A DNA stretch of 64,000 bases, taken from positions 496,001 through 560,000 of the forward strand of contig JAFCMP010000212.1 in the NCBI GenBank assembly GCA_017506865.1, given 5' to 3'. The stretch's first letter is position 1. The number at the start of each line of letters is the position of its first letter. Made by a program: the position numbers and the translations under genes. The DNA is from Tribonema minus. Taxonomy: Eukaryota; Sar; Xanthophyceae; Tribonematales; Tribonemataceae. The notes below the pieces were generated by a model that did no database searches, was not told where the DNA came from, and saw only the letters and a list, made by a program, of their open reading frames with translations. This document shows positions 51,252-64,000 of this stretch, piece by piece.

Positions 51252-54200
51252 GTAAGCTGTTCATCTGTTGTGCAGTGATCATTTCCACATGAGCATGGAC
51301 GGCATCGTGCGAATGTGTGTCATGGATTCAAGTATTTGCTGAGCACTTTCTCTGGCGTCAGTAATGCCTTTGTAGCAACTTCTGCGCTTCATTGCAGATG
51401 ACAACCGCTGCGGTGGACAGGTATCATCAGTGGCAGTCCAATCGTTCGTGATGTTTACAGTTGAACTTGTGATTGTTGCCATTAGCTTGACAGTCGCCTG
51501 AGGCACTGTTATTGCTAGCTGTTGGCAGTGCCCCTGTTAGGTGCTGCCAGGCACCTGCGTACACAAATTGCAAAGAGGCTGAGGCCGCCGCAGTCAATTG
51601 TGAAGCCTCTGGGCTAGCACACTGATATGGTGACCGTTCTTAGTGGGCAAGTCCATGCTGGCTGGGGTTGTATCTTGTGAATCAGCTCGAGTTTCACACG
51701 GCTTTGGCTGGCCAGGAAATGCACGCGCTGTGAGGCCTGCCATTCATGAATACATGAATACATGGTTATCATGCGCCCGAGACGGTTCTGAATGCAAGGC
51801 GCCACCTGCAAGTATTAATGAAAGAAACTGCTGCCACTGTGATGCCGCCACAGCCGACCACGGCCGAGCCGACAGCTGAACCTACGGCAGAGCCCACAGC
51901 TGAGCCTACTGCAAAGCCTACCGCTAAGCCAACTGCGGAACCCACCGCTGAGCCCACCGCTGAGCCCACTGCCGAGCCGACCGCAGAGCCCACAGCAGAG
52001 GTAAGCTGTTCATCTGTTGTGCAGTGATCATTTCCACATGAGCATGGATGGCATCGTGTGAATGTGTGTCATGAACAACCGCTGCGGTGGAAAGGTATCA
52101 TCAGTGGCAGTCCAATCGTTCGTGATGTTTACAGTTGAACTTGTGATTGTTGCCATTAGCTTGACAGTCGCCTGAGGCACTGTTATTGCTAGCTGTTGGC
52201 AGTGCCCTACTAGGTGCTGCCAGGCACCTGCGTACACAAATTGCAAAGAGGCTGAAGCCGCCGCTGTCAATTGTGAAGCCTCTGGGCTAGCACACTGTTA
52301 TGGTGACCGTTCTTAGTGGGCAAGTCCATGCTGGCTGGAGTTGTATCTTGTGAATCAGCTCGAGTTTCACACGGCTTTGGCTGGCCAGGAAATGCACGCG
52401 CTGTGAGGCCTGCCATTCATGAATACATGGTTAGCATGCGCCCGAGACGGTTCTGAATGCAAGGCGCCACCTGCAAGTATTAATGAAAGAAACTGCTGCC
52501 ACTGTGATGCCGCCACAGCCGACCACGGCCGAGCCGACAGCTGAACCTACGGCAGAGCCCACAGCTGAGCCTACTGCAAAGCCTACCGCTAAGCCAACTG
52601 CGGAACCCACCGCTGAGCCCACCGCTGAGCCCACTGCCGAGCCGACCGCAGAGCCCACAGCAGAGGTAAGCTGTTCATCTGTTGTGCAGTGATCATTTCC
52701 ACATGAGCATGGATGGCATCGTGCGAATGTGTGTCATGAATTCAAGTATTTGCTGAGCACTTTCTCTGGCGTCAGTAATGCCTTTGTAGCAACTTCTGCG
52801 CTTCATTGCAGATGACAACCGCTGCGGTGGACAGGTATCATCAGTGGCAGTCCAATCGTTCGTGATGTTTACAGTTGAACTTGTGATTGTTGCCATTAGC
52901 TTGACAGTCGCCTGAGGCACTGTTATTGCTAGCTGTTGGCAGTGCCCCTGTTAGGTGCTGCCAGGCACCTGCGTACACAAATTGCAAAGAGGCTGAGGCC
53001 GCCGCAGTCAATTGTGAAGCCTCTGGGCTAGCACACTGATATGGTGACCGTTCTTAGTGGGCAAGTCCATGCTGGCTGGGGTTGTATCTTGTGAATCAGC
53101 TCGAGTTTCACACGGCTTTGGCTGGCCAGGAAATGCACGCGCTGTGAGGCCTGCCATTCATGAATACATGGTTAGCATGCGCCCGAGACGGTTCTGAATG
53201 CAAGGCGCCACCTGCAAGTATTAATGAAAGAAACTGCTGCCACTGTGATGCCGCCACAGCCGACCACGGCCGAGCCGACAGCTGAACCTACGGCAGAGCC
53301 CACAGCTGAGCCTACTGCAAAGCCTACCGCTAAGCCAACTGCGGAACCCACCGCTGAGCCCACCGCTGAGCCCACTGCCGAGCCGACCGCAGAGCCCACA
53401 GCAGAGGTAAGCTGTTCATCTGTTGTGCAGTGATCATTTCCACATGAGCATGGATGGCATCGTGCGAATGTGTGTCATGAATTCAAGTATTTGCTGAGCA
53501 CTTTCTCTGGCGTCAGTAATGCCTTTGTAGCAACTTCTGCGCTTCATTGCAGATGACAACCGCTGCGGTGGACAGGTATCATCGGTGGCAGTCCAATCGT
53601 TCGTGATGTTTACAGTTGAACTTGTGATTGTTGCCATTAGCTTGACAGTCGCCTGAGGCACTGTTATTGCTAGCTGTTGGCAGTGCCCTACTAGGTGCTG
53701 CCAGGCGCCTGCGTACACAAATTGCAAAGAGGCTGAAGCCGCCGCTGTCAATTGTGAAGCCTCTGGGGTAGCACACTGTTATGGTGACCGTTCTTAGTGG
53801 GCAAGTCCATGCTGGCTGGAGTTGCATCTTGTGAATCAGCTCGAGTTTCACACGGCTTTGGCTGGCCAGGAAATGCACGCGCTGTGAGGCCTGCCATTCA
53901 TGAATACATGGTTAGCATGCGCCCGAGACGGTTCTGAATGCAAGGCGCCACCTGCAAGTATTAATGAAAGAAACTGCTGCCACTGTGATGCCGCCACAGC
54001 CGACCACGGCCGAGCCGACAGCTGAACCTACGGCAGAGCCCACAGCTGAGCCTACTGCAAAGCCTACCGCTAAGCCAACTGCGGAACCCACCGCTGAGCC
54101 CACCGCTGAGCCCACTGCCGAGCCGACCGCAGAGCCCACAGCAGAGGTAAGCTGTTCATCTGTTGTGCAGTGATCATTTCCACATGAGCATGGATGGCAT

Positions 54201-57200
54201 CGTGCGAATGTGTGTCATGAATTCAAGTATTTGCTGAGCACTTTCTCTGGCGTCAGTAATGCCTTTGTAGCAACTTCTGCGCTTCATTGCAGATGACAAC
54301 CGCTGCGGTGGACAGGTATCATCAGTGGCAGTCCAATCGTTCGTGATGTTTACAGTTGAACTTGTGATTGTTGCCATTAGCTTGACAGTCGCCTGAGGCA
54401 CTGTTATTGCTAGCTGTTGGCAGTGCCCCTGTTAGGTGCTGCCAGGCACCTGCGTACACAAATTGCAAAGAGGCTGAGGCCGCCGCAGTCAATTGTGAAG
54501 CCTCTGGGCTAGCACACTGATATGGTGACCGTTCTTAGTGGGCAAGTCCATACTGGCTGGGGTTGTATCTTGTGAATCAGCTCGAGTTTCACACGGCTTT
54601 GGCTGGCCAGGAAATGCACGCGCTGTGAGGCCTGCCATTCATGAATACATGGTTAGCATGCGCCCGAGACGGTTCTGAATGCAAGGCGCCACCTGCAAGT
54701 ATTAATGAAAGAAACTGCTGCCACTGTGATGCCGCCACAGCCGACCACGGCCGAGCCGACAGCTGAACCTACGGCAGAGCCCACAGCTGAGCCTACTGCA
54801 AAGCCTACCGCTAAGCCAACTGCGGAACCCACCGCTGAGCCCACCGCTGAGCCCACTGCCGAGCCGACCGCAGAGCCCACAGCAGAGGTAAGCTGTTCAT
54901 CTGTTGTGCAGTGATCATTTCCACATGAGCATGGATGGCATCGTGCGAATGTGTGTCATGAATTCAAGTATTTGCTGAGCACTTTCTCTGGCGTCAGTAA
55001 TGCCTTTGCAGCAACTTCTGCGCTTCATTGCAGATGACAACCGCTGCGGTGGACAGGTATCATCAGTGGCAGTCCAATCGTTCGTGATGTTTACAGTTGA
55101 ACTTGTGATTGTTGCCATTAGCTTGACAGTCGCCTGAGGCACTGTTATTGCTAGCTGTTGGCAGTGCCCCTGTTAGGTGCTGCCAGGCACCTGCGTACAC
55201 AAATTGCAAAGAGGCTGAGGCCGCCGCAGTCAATTGTGAAGCCTCTGGGCTAGCACACTGATATGGTGACCGTTCTTAGTGGGCAAGTCCATGCTGGCTG
55301 GGGTTGTATCTTGTGAATCAGCTCGAGTTTCACACGGCTTTGGCTGGCCAGGAAATGCACGCGCTGTGAGGCCTGCCATTCATGAATACATGGTTAGCAT
55401 GCGCCCGAGACGGTTCTGAATGCAAGGCGCCACCTGCAAGTATTAATGAAAGAAACTGCTGCCACTGTGATGCCGCCACAGCCGACCACGGCCGAGCCGA
55501 CAGCTGAACCTACGGCAGAGCCCACAGCTGAGCCTACTGCAAAGCCTACCGCTAAGCCAACTGCGGAACCCACCGCTGAGCCCACCGCTGAGCCCACTGC
55601 CGAGCCGACCGCAGAGCCCACAGCAGAGGTAAGCTGTTCATCTGTTGTGCAGTGATCATTTCCACATGAGCATGGATGGCATCGTGCGAATGTGTGTCAT
55701 GAATTCAAGTATTTGCTGAGCACTTTCTCTGGCGTCAGTAATGCCTTTGCAGCAACTTCTGCGCTTCATTGCAGATGACAACCGCTGCGGTGGACAGGTA
55801 TCATCAGTGGCAGTCCAATCGTTCGTGATGTTTACAGTTGAACTTGTGATTGTTGCCATTAGCTTGACAGTCGCCTGAGGCACTGTTATTGCTAGCTGTT
55901 GGCAGTGCCCCTGTTAGGTGCTGCCAGGCACCTGCGTACACAAATTGCAAAGAGGCTGAGGCCGCCGCAGTCAATTGTGAAGCCTCTGGGCTAGCACACT
56001 GATATGGTGACCGTTCTTAGTGGGCAAGTCCATGCTGGCTGGGGTTGTATCTTGTGAATCAGCTCGAGTTTCACACGGCTTTGGCTGGCCAGGAAATGCA
56101 CGCGCTGTGAGGCCTGCCATTCATGAATACATGAATACATGGTTATCATGCGCCCGAGACGGTTCTGAATGCAAGGCGCCACCTGCAAGTATTAATGAAA
56201 GAAACTGCTGCCACTGTGATGCCGCCACAGCCGACCACGGCCGAGCCGACAGCTGAACCTACGGCAGAGCCCACAGCTGAGCCTACTGCAAAGCCTACCG
56301 CTAAGCCAACTGCGGAACCCACCGCTGAGCCCACCGCTGAGCCCACTGCCGAGCCGACCGCAGAGCCCACAGCAGAGGTAAGCTGTTCATCTGTTGTGCA
56401 GTGATCATTTCCACATGAGCATGGATGGCATCGTGCGAATGTGTGTCATGAATTCAAGTATTTGCTGAGCACTTTCTCTGGCGTCAGTAATGCCTTTGTA
56501 GCAACTTCTGCGCTTCATTGCAGATGACAACCGCTGCGGTGGACAGGTATCATCAGTGGCAGTCCAATCGTTCGTGATGTTTACAGTTGAACTTGTGATT
56601 GTTGCCATTAGCTTGACAGTCGCCTGAGGCACTGTTATTGCTAGCTGTTGGCAGTGCCCCTGTTAGGTGCTGCCAGGCACCTGCGTACACAAATTGCAAA
56701 GAGGCTGAGGCCGCCGCAGTCAATTGTGAAGCCTCTGGGCTAGCACACTGATATGGTGACCGTTCTTAGTGGGCAAGTCCATGCTGGCTGGGGTTGTATC
56801 TTGTGAATCAGCTCGAGTTTCACACGGCTTTGGCTGGCCAGGAAATGCACGCGCTGTGAGGCCTGCCATTCATGAATACATGGTTAGCATGCGCCCGAGA
56901 CGGTTCTGAATGCAAGGCGCCACCTGCAAGTATTAATGAAAGAAACTGCTGCCACTGTGATGCCGCCACAGCCGACCACGGCCGAGCCGACAGCTGAACC
57001 TACGGCAGAGCCCACAGCTGAGCCTACTGCAAAGCCTACCGCTAAGCCAACTGCGGAACCCACCGCTGAGCCCACCGCTGAGCCCACTGCCGAGCCGACC
57101 GCAGAGCCCACAGCAGAGGTAAGCTGTTCATCTGTTGTGCAGTGATCATTTCCACATGAGCATGGATGGCATCGTGCGAATGTGTGTCATGAATTCAAGT

Positions 57201-60200
57201 ATTTGCTGAGCACTTTCTCTGGCGTCAGTAATGCCTTTGTAGCAACTTCTGCGCTTCATTGCAGATGACAACCGCTGCGGTGGACAGGTATCATCAGTGG
57301 CAGTCCAATCGTTCGTGATGTTTACAGTTGAACTTGTGATTGTTGCCATTAGCTTGACAGTCGCCTGAGGCACTGTTATTGCTAGCTGTTGGCAGTGCCC
57401 TACTAGGTGCTGCCAGGCACCTGCGTACACAAATTGCAAAGAGGCTGAAGCCGCCGCAGTCAATTGTGAAGCCTCTGGGCTAGCACACTGATATGGTGAC
57501 CGTTCTTAGTGGGCAAGTCCATGCTGGCTGGGGTTGTATCTTGTGAATCAGCTCGAGTTTCACACGGCTTTGGCTGGCCAGGAAATGCACGCGCTGTGAG
57601 GCCTGCCATTCATGAATACATGGTTAGCATGCGCCCGAGACGGTTCTGAATGCAAGGCGCCACCTGCAAGTATTAATGAAAGAAACTGCTGCCACTGTGA
57701 TGCCGCCACAGCCGACCACGGCCGAGCCGACAGCTGAACCTACGGCAGAGCCCACAGCTGAGCCTACTGCAAAGCCTACCGCTAAGCCAACTGCGGAACC
57801 CACCGCTGAGCCCACCGCTGAGCCCACTGCCGAGCCGACCGCAGAGCCCACAGCAGAGGTAAGCTGTTCATCTGTTGTGCAGTGATCATTTCCACATGAG
57901 CATGGATGGCATCGTGCGAATGTGTGTCATGAATTCAAGTATTTGCTGAGCACTTTCTCTGGCGTCAGTAATGCCTTTGTAGCAACTTCTGCGCTTCATT
58001 GCAGATGACAACCGCTGCGGTGGACAGGTATCATCAGTGGCAGTCCAATCGTTCGTGATGTTTACAGTTGAACTTGTGATTGTTGCCATTAGCTTGACAG
58101 TCGCCTGAGGCACTGTTATTGCTAGCTGTTGGCAGTGCCCCTGTTAGGTGCTGCCAGGCACCTGCGTACACAAATTGCAAAGAGGCTGAGGCCGCCGCAG
58201 TCAATTGTGAAGCCTCTGGGCTAGCACACTGATATGGTGACCGTTCTTAGTGGGCAAGTCCATGCTGGCTGGGGTTGTATCTTGTGAATCAGCTCGAGTT
58301 TCACACGGCTTTGGCTGGCCAGGAAATGCACGCGCTGTGAGGCCTGCCATTCATGAATACATGGTTAGCATGCGCCCGAGACGGTTCTGAATGCAAGGCG
58401 CCACCTGCAAGTATTAATGAAAGAAACTGCTGCCACTGTGATGCCGCCACAGCCGACCACGGCCGAGCCGACAGCTGAACCTACGGCAGAGCCCACAGCT
58501 GAGCCTACTGCAAAGCCTACCGCTAAGCCAACTGCGGAACCCACCGCTGAGCCCACCGCTGAGCCCACTGCCGAGCCGACCGCAGAGCCCACAGCAGAGG
58601 TAAGCTGTTCATCTGTTGTGCAGTGATCATTTCCACATGAGCATGGATGGCATCGTGCGAATGTGTGTCATGAATTCAAGTATTTGCTGAGCACTTTCTC
58701 TGGCGTCAGTAATGCCTTTGCAGCAACTTCTGCGCTTCATTGCAGATGACAACCGCTGCGGTGGACAGGTATCATCAGTGGCAGTCCAATCGTTCGTGAT
58801 GTTTACAGTTGAACTTGTGATTGTTGCCATTAGCTTGACAGTCGCCTGAGGCACTGTTATTGCTAGCTGTTGGCAGTGCCCCTGTTAGGTGCTGCCAGGC
58901 ACCTGCGTACACAAATTGCAAAGAGGCTGAGGCCGCCGCAGTCAATTGTGAAGCCTCTGGGCTAGCACACTGATATGGTGACCGTTCTTAGTGGGCAAGT
59001 CCATGCTGGCTGGGGTTGTATCTTGTGAATCAGCTCGAGTTTCACACGGCTTTGGCTGGCCAGGAAATGCACGCGCTGTGAGGCCTGCCATTCATGAATA
59101 CATGGTTAGCATGCGCCCGAGACGGTTCTGAATGCAAGGCGCCACCTGCAAGTATTAATGAAAGAAACTGCTGCCACTGTGATGCCGCCACAGCCGACCA
59201 CGGCCGAGCCGACAGCTGAACCTACGGCAGAGCCCACAGCTGAGCCTACTGCAAAGCCTACCGCTAAGCCAACTGCGGAACCCACCGCTGAGCCCACCGC
59301 TGAGCCCACTGCCGAGCCGACCGCAGAGCCCACAGCAGAGGTAAGCTGTTCATCTGTTGTGCAGTGATCATTTCCACATGAGCATGGATGGCATCGTGCG
59401 AATGTGTGTCATGAATTCAAGTATTTGCTGAGCACTTTCTCTGGCGTCAGTAATGCCTTTGTAGCAACTTCTGCGCTTCATTGCAGATGACAACCGCTGC
59501 GGTGGACAGGTATCATCAGTGGCAGTCCAATCGTTCGTGATGTTTACAGTTGAACTTGTGATTGTTGCCATTAGCTTGACAGTCGCCTGAGGCACTGTTA
59601 TTGCTAGCTGTTGGCAGTGCCCCTGTTAGGTGCTGCCAGGCACCTGCGTACACAAATTGCAAAGAGGCTGAGGCCGCCGCAGTCAATTGTGAAGCCTCTG
59701 GGCTAGCACACTGATATGGTGACCGTTCTTAGTGGGCAAGTCCATGCTGGCTGGGGTTGTATCTTGTGAATCAGCTCGAGTTTCACACGGCTTTGGCTGG
59801 CCAGGAAATGCACGCGCTGTGAGGCCTGCCATTCATGAATACATGGTTAGCATGCGCCCGAGACGGTTCTGAATGCAAGGCGCCACCTGCAAGTATTAAT
59901 GAAAGAAACTGCTGCCACTGTGATGCCGCCACAGCCGACCACGGCCGAGCCGACAGCTGAACCTACGGCAGAGCCCACAGCTGAGCCTACTGCAAAGCCT
60001 ACCGCTAAGCCAACTGCGGAACCCACCGCTGAGCCCACCGCTGAGCCCACTGCCGAGCCGACCGCAGAGCCCACAGCAGAGGTAAGCTGTTCATCTGTTG
60101 TGCAGTGATCATTTCCACATGAGCATGGATGGCATCGTGCGAATGTGTGTCATGAATTCAAGTATTTGCTGAGCACTTTCTCTGGCGTCAGTAATGCCTT

Positions 60201-63200
60201 TGTAGCAACTTCTGCGCTTCATTGCAGATGACAACCGCTGCGGTGGACAGGTATCATCAGTGGCAGTCCAATCGTTCGTGATGTTTACAGTTGAACTTGT
60301 GATTGTTGCCATTAGCTTGACAGTCGCCTGAGGCACTGTTATTGCTAGCTGTTGGCAGTGCCCCTGTTAGGTGCTGCCAGGCACCTGCGTACACAAATTG
60401 CAAAGAGGCTGAGGCCGCCGCAGTCAATTGTGAAGCCTCTGGGCTAGCACACTGATATGGTGACCGTTCTTAGTGGGCAAGTCCATGCTGGCTGGGGTTG
60501 TATCTTGTGAATCAGCTCGAGTTTCACACGGCTTTGGCTGGCCAGGAAATGCACGCGCTGTGAGGCCTGCCATTCATGAATACATGGTTAGCATGCGCCC
60601 GAGACGGTTCTGAATGCAAGGCGCCACCTGCAAGTATTAATGAAAGAAACTGCTGCCACTGTGATGCCGCCACAGCCGACCACGGCCGAGCCGACAGCTG
60701 AACCTACGGCAGAGCCCACAGCTGAGCCTACTGCAAAGCCTACCGCTAAGCCAACTGCGGAACCCACCGCTGAGCCCACCGCTGAGCCCACTGCCGAGCC
60801 GACCGCAGAGCCCACAGCAGAGGTAAGCTGTTCATCTGTTGTGCAGTGATCATTTCCACATGAGCATGGATGGCATCGTGCGAATGTGTGTCATGAATTC
60901 AAGTATTTGCTGAGCACTTTCTCTGGCGTCAGTAATGCCTTTGTAGCAACTTCTGCGCTTCATTGCAGATGACAACCGCTGCGGTGGACAGGTATCATCA
61001 GTGGCAGTCCAATCGTTCGTGATGTTTACAGTTGAACTTGTGATTGTTGCCATTAGCTTGACAGTCGCCTGAGGCACTGTTATTGCTAGCTGTTGGCAGT
61101 GCCCCTGTTAGGTGCTGCCAGGCACCTGCGTACACAAATTGCAAAGAGGCTGAGGCCGCCGCAGTCAATTGTGAAGCCTCTGGGCTAGCACACTGATATG
61201 GTGACCGTTCTTAGTGGGCAAGTCCATGCTGGCTGGGGTTGTATCTTGTGAATCAGCTCGAGTTTCACACGGCTTTGGCTGGCCAGGAAATGCACGCGCT
61301 GTGAGGCCTGCCATTCATGAATACATGGTTAGCATGCGCCCGAGACGGTTCTGAATGCAAGGCGCCACCTGCAAGTATTAATGAAAGAAACTGCTGCCAC
61401 TGTGATGCCGCCACAGCCGACCACGGCCGAGCCGACAGCTGAACCTACGGCAGAGCCCACAGCTGAGCCTACTGCAAAGCCTACCGCTAAGCCAACTGCG
61501 GAACCCACCGCTGAGCCCACCGCTGAGCCCACTGCCGAGCCGACCGCAGAGCCCACAGCAGAGGTAAGCTGTTCATCTGTTGTGCAGTGATCATTTCCAC
61601 ATGAGCATGGATGGCATCGTGCGAATGTGTGTCATGAATTCAAGTATTTGCTGAGCACTTTCTCTGGCGTCAGTAATGCCTTTGTAGCAACTTCTGCGCT
61701 TCATTGCAGATGACAACCGCTGCGGTGGACAGGTATCATCAGTGGCAGTCCAATCGTTCGTGATGTTTACAGTTGAACTTGTGATTGTTGCCATTAGCTT
61801 GACAGTCGCCTGAGGCACTGTTATTGCTAGCTGTTGGCAGTGCCCCTGTTAGGTGCTGCCAGGCACCTGCGTACACAAATTGCAAAGAGGCTGAGGCCGC
61901 CGCAGTCAATTGTGAAGCCTCTGGGCTAGCACACTGATATGGTGACCGTTCTTAGTGGGCAAGTCCATGCTGGCTGGGGTTGTATCTTGTGAATCAGCTC
62001 GAGTTTCACACGGCTTTGGCTGGCCAGGAAATGCACGCGCTGTGAGGCCTGCCATTCATGAATACATGGTTAGCATGCGCCCGAGACGGTTCTGAATGCA
62101 AGGCGCCACCTGCAAGTATTAATGAAAGAAACTGCTGCCACTGTGATGCCGCCACAGCCGACCACGGCCGAGCCGACAGCTGAACCTACGGCAGAGCCCA
62201 CAGCTGAGCCTACTGCAAAGCCTACCGCTAAGCCAACTGCGGAACCCACCGCTGAGCCCACCGCTGAGCCCACTGCCGAGCCGACCGCAGAGCCCACAGC
62301 AGAGGTAAGCTGTTCATCTGTTGTGCAGTGATCATTTCCACATGAGCATGGATGGCATCGTGCGAATGTGTGTCATGAATTCAAGTATTTGCTGAGCACT
62401 TTCTCTGGCGTCAGTAATGCCTTTGTAGCAACTTCTGCGCTTCATTGCAGATGACAACCGCTGCGGTGGACAGGTATCATCAGTGGCAGTCCAATCGTTC
62501 GTGATGTTTACAGTTGAACTTGTGATTGTTGCCATTAGCTTGACAGTCGCCTGAGGCACTGTTATTGCTAGCTGTTGGCAGTGCCCTACTAGGTGCTGCC
62601 AGGCACCTGCGTACACAAATTGCAAAGAGGCTGAAGCCGCCGCAGTCAATTGTGAAGCCTCTGGGCTAGCACACTGATATGGTGACCGTTCTTAGTGGGC
62701 AAGTCCATGCTGGCTGGGGTTGTATCTTGTGAATCAGCTCGAGTTTCACACGGCTTTGGCTGGCCAGGAAATGCACGCGCTGTGAGGCCTGCCATTCATG
62801 AATACATGGTTAGCATGCGCCCGAGACGGTTCTGAATGCAAGGCGCCACCTGCAAGTATTAATGAAAGAAACTGCTGCCACTGTGATGCCGCCACAGCCG
62901 ACCACGGCCGAGCCGACAGCTGAACCTACGGCAGAGCCCACAGCTGAGCCTACTGCAAAGCCTACCGCTAAGCCAACTGCGGAACCCACCGCTGAGCCCA
63001 CCGCTGAGCCCACTGCCGAGCCGACCGCAGAGCCCACAGCAGAGGTAAGCTGTTCATCTGTTGTGCAGTGATCATTTCCACATGAGCATGGATGGCATCG
63101 TGCGAATGTGTGTCATGAATTCAAGTATTTGCTGAGCACTTTCTCTGGCGTCAGTAATGCCTTTGTAGCAACTTCTGCGCTTCATTGCAGATGACAACCG

Positions 63201-64000
63201 CTGCGGTGGACAGGTATCATCAGTGGCAGTCCAATCGTTCGTGATGTTTACAGTTGAACTTGTGATTGTTGCCATTAGCTTGACAGTCGCCTGAGGCACT
63301 GTTATTGCTAGCTGTTGGCAGTGCCCTACTAGGTGCTGCCAGGCACCTGCGTACACAAATTGCAAAGAGGCTGAAGCCGCCGCAGTCAGTTGTGAAGCCT
63401 CTGGGCTAGCACACTGATATGGTGACCGTTCTTAGTGGGCAAGTCCATGCTGGCTGGGGTTGTATCTTGTGAATCAGCTCGAGTTTCACACGGCTTTGGC
63501 TGGCCAGGAAATGCACGCGCTGTGAGGCCTGCCATTCATGAATACATGGTTAGCATGCGCCCGAGACGGTTCTGAATGCAAGGCGCCACCTGCAAGTATT
63601 AATGAAAGAAACTGCTGCCACTGTGATGCCGCCACAGCCGACCACGGCCGAGCCGACAGCTGAACCTACGGCAGAGCCCACAGCTGAGCCTACTGCAAAG
63701 CCTACCGCTAAGCCAACTGCGGAACCCACCGCTGAGCCCACCGCTGAGCCCACTGCCGAGCCGACCGCAGAGCCCACAGCAGAGGTAAGCTGTTCATCTG
63801 TTGTGCAGTGATCATTTCCACATGAGCATGGATGGCATCGTGCGAATGTGTGTCATGAATTCAAGTATTTGCTGAGCACTTTCTCTGGCGTCAGTAATGC
63901 CTTTGCAGCAACTTCTGCGCTTCATTGCAGATGACAACCGCTGCGGTGGACAGGTATCATCAGTGGCAGTCCAATCGTTCGTGATGTTTACAGTTGAACT
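51252..64000 (+). repeat. Tandem array of about 741-bp units, each with one PTAE exon
   Basis: The donor sequence GAGGTAAGCTGTTCATCTG recurs at 51251, 52000, 52665, 53406, 54146, 54887, 55628, 56377, 57118, 57858, 58599, 59340, 60081, 60822, 61563, 62304, 63044 and 63784 (last exon base), giving periods of 740-741 bp except 749 twice (an extra ATACATGA, starting near 51750 and 56127) and 665 once (loss of about 75 bp after 52071). Copies differ by only a few bases. Two alleles of one spacer site alternate: CCCCTGTTAGGTGC and CCTACTAGGTGC. The array is still continuing at the window end, so its copy number is unknown. Spacer between exons: about 594 bp. Confidence 0.95.
51854..63784 (+). CDS. 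Repeated 147-bp PTAE exon, 17 copies
   Basis: In each unit an acceptor (ATGCCGCCACAG) is followed by 147 bp encoding 49 residues, P-T-T-A-E then 11 tetrapeptides (nine P-T-A-E, two P-T-A-K), ending at the donor GAG|GTAAGC. Exon starts: 51854, 52519, 53260, 54000, 54741, 55482, 56231, 56972, 57712, 58453, 59194, 59935, 60676, 61417, 62158, 62898, 63638. Length is a multiple of three and both boundaries are phase 0, so any number of copies can be joined, skipped, gained or lost without a frameshift. A second acceptor-like site (CTTCATTGCAG|ATGACAACC) occurs in most units about 130 bp after the donor but does not join the next exon in frame through a simple 23-bp exon. The strand choice rests on the splice sites; the complementary GSAV repeat frame has none. 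Confidence 0.6.

Noticed and set aside
51769..63777. Repeated GSAVGSAVG minus-strand ORFs in the array
   Set aside because: Complement of the PTAE repeat. The splice sites flanking the repeat are on the plus strand, and the minus-strand frames end in non-repetitive tails without splice signals.
51252..64000. Possible CRISPR-like or plain satellite array
   Set aside because: Unit length (741 bp), near-identical spacers and an embedded exon with splice sites exclude CRISPR. A pure satellite is possible but explains the phase-0 exon less well.

Overview
The window is eukaryotic nuclear DNA, most likely from a microalga. Host genes are sparse and intron-split, spacers are long, LINE and LTR retrotransposons are abundant, and there is a GT-AG exon array encoding a Pro-Thr-Ala-Glu-rich protein. 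No bacterial operon, ribosomal RNA, convincing tRNA or CRISPR array was seen. A chlorophyte, a charophyte or a dinoflagellate all fit; the sequence does not let me choose.

Layout. 1-2.4 kb: no gene recognised. 2.4-6.7 kb: nested LINE 3' fragments in both orientations, joined to a GTACTCGTAC-rich minisatellite. 7.14-23.27 kb: one very large, decayed Ty3/gypsy chromovirus with two recognisable LTRs, in the order Gag (coiled and Ala-rich, with a CCHC knuckle), aspartic protease, C5 cytosine DNA methyltransferase, unknown domain, reverse transcriptase, RNase H, Ala-rich spacer, integrase, chromodomain. 23.3-24.4 kb: a LINE fragment abutting the 3' LTR. 24.4-38.4 kb: mostly unrecognised spacer with LINE relics. 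38.4-40.3 kb: a foldback repeat and a LINE C-terminus on the minus strand. 40.8-41.6 and 47.8-48.8 kb: two hAT-like non-autonomous DNA transposons with terminal inverted repeats and target duplications. 43.1-46.2 kb: more LINE ends, then an intact 423-residue ORF with an octapeptide repeat, flanked by about 0.3-kb direct repeats. 49.2-64 kb: a candidate secreted-protein gene whose 147-bp, phase-0 exon is repeated at least 17 times in a tandem array of about 741-bp units that runs off the window end.

Two things stand out. First, the chromovirus carries a recognisable DNA methyltransferase inside pol. Retrotransposon-borne DNMTs are known from dinoflagellates and charophytes, so this is either another member of that group or an independent capture. 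This copy appears to lack the catalytic motif IV segment and is broken by frameshifts. Second, the whole window is peppered with very short insertions (about 4-25 bp, often 6 bp) that create small palindromes of recurring types (CTACTAGTAG, CTTCAAGTTG, CAGCCTGAG, CACTGGCAG, CAGTCACTG). Comparing paralogous copies inside the window (the two LTRs, the LINE ends, a short tandem duplicate, conserved protein motifs) shows directly that these are insertions. They are a main cause of the in-frame stops in the retrotransposon.
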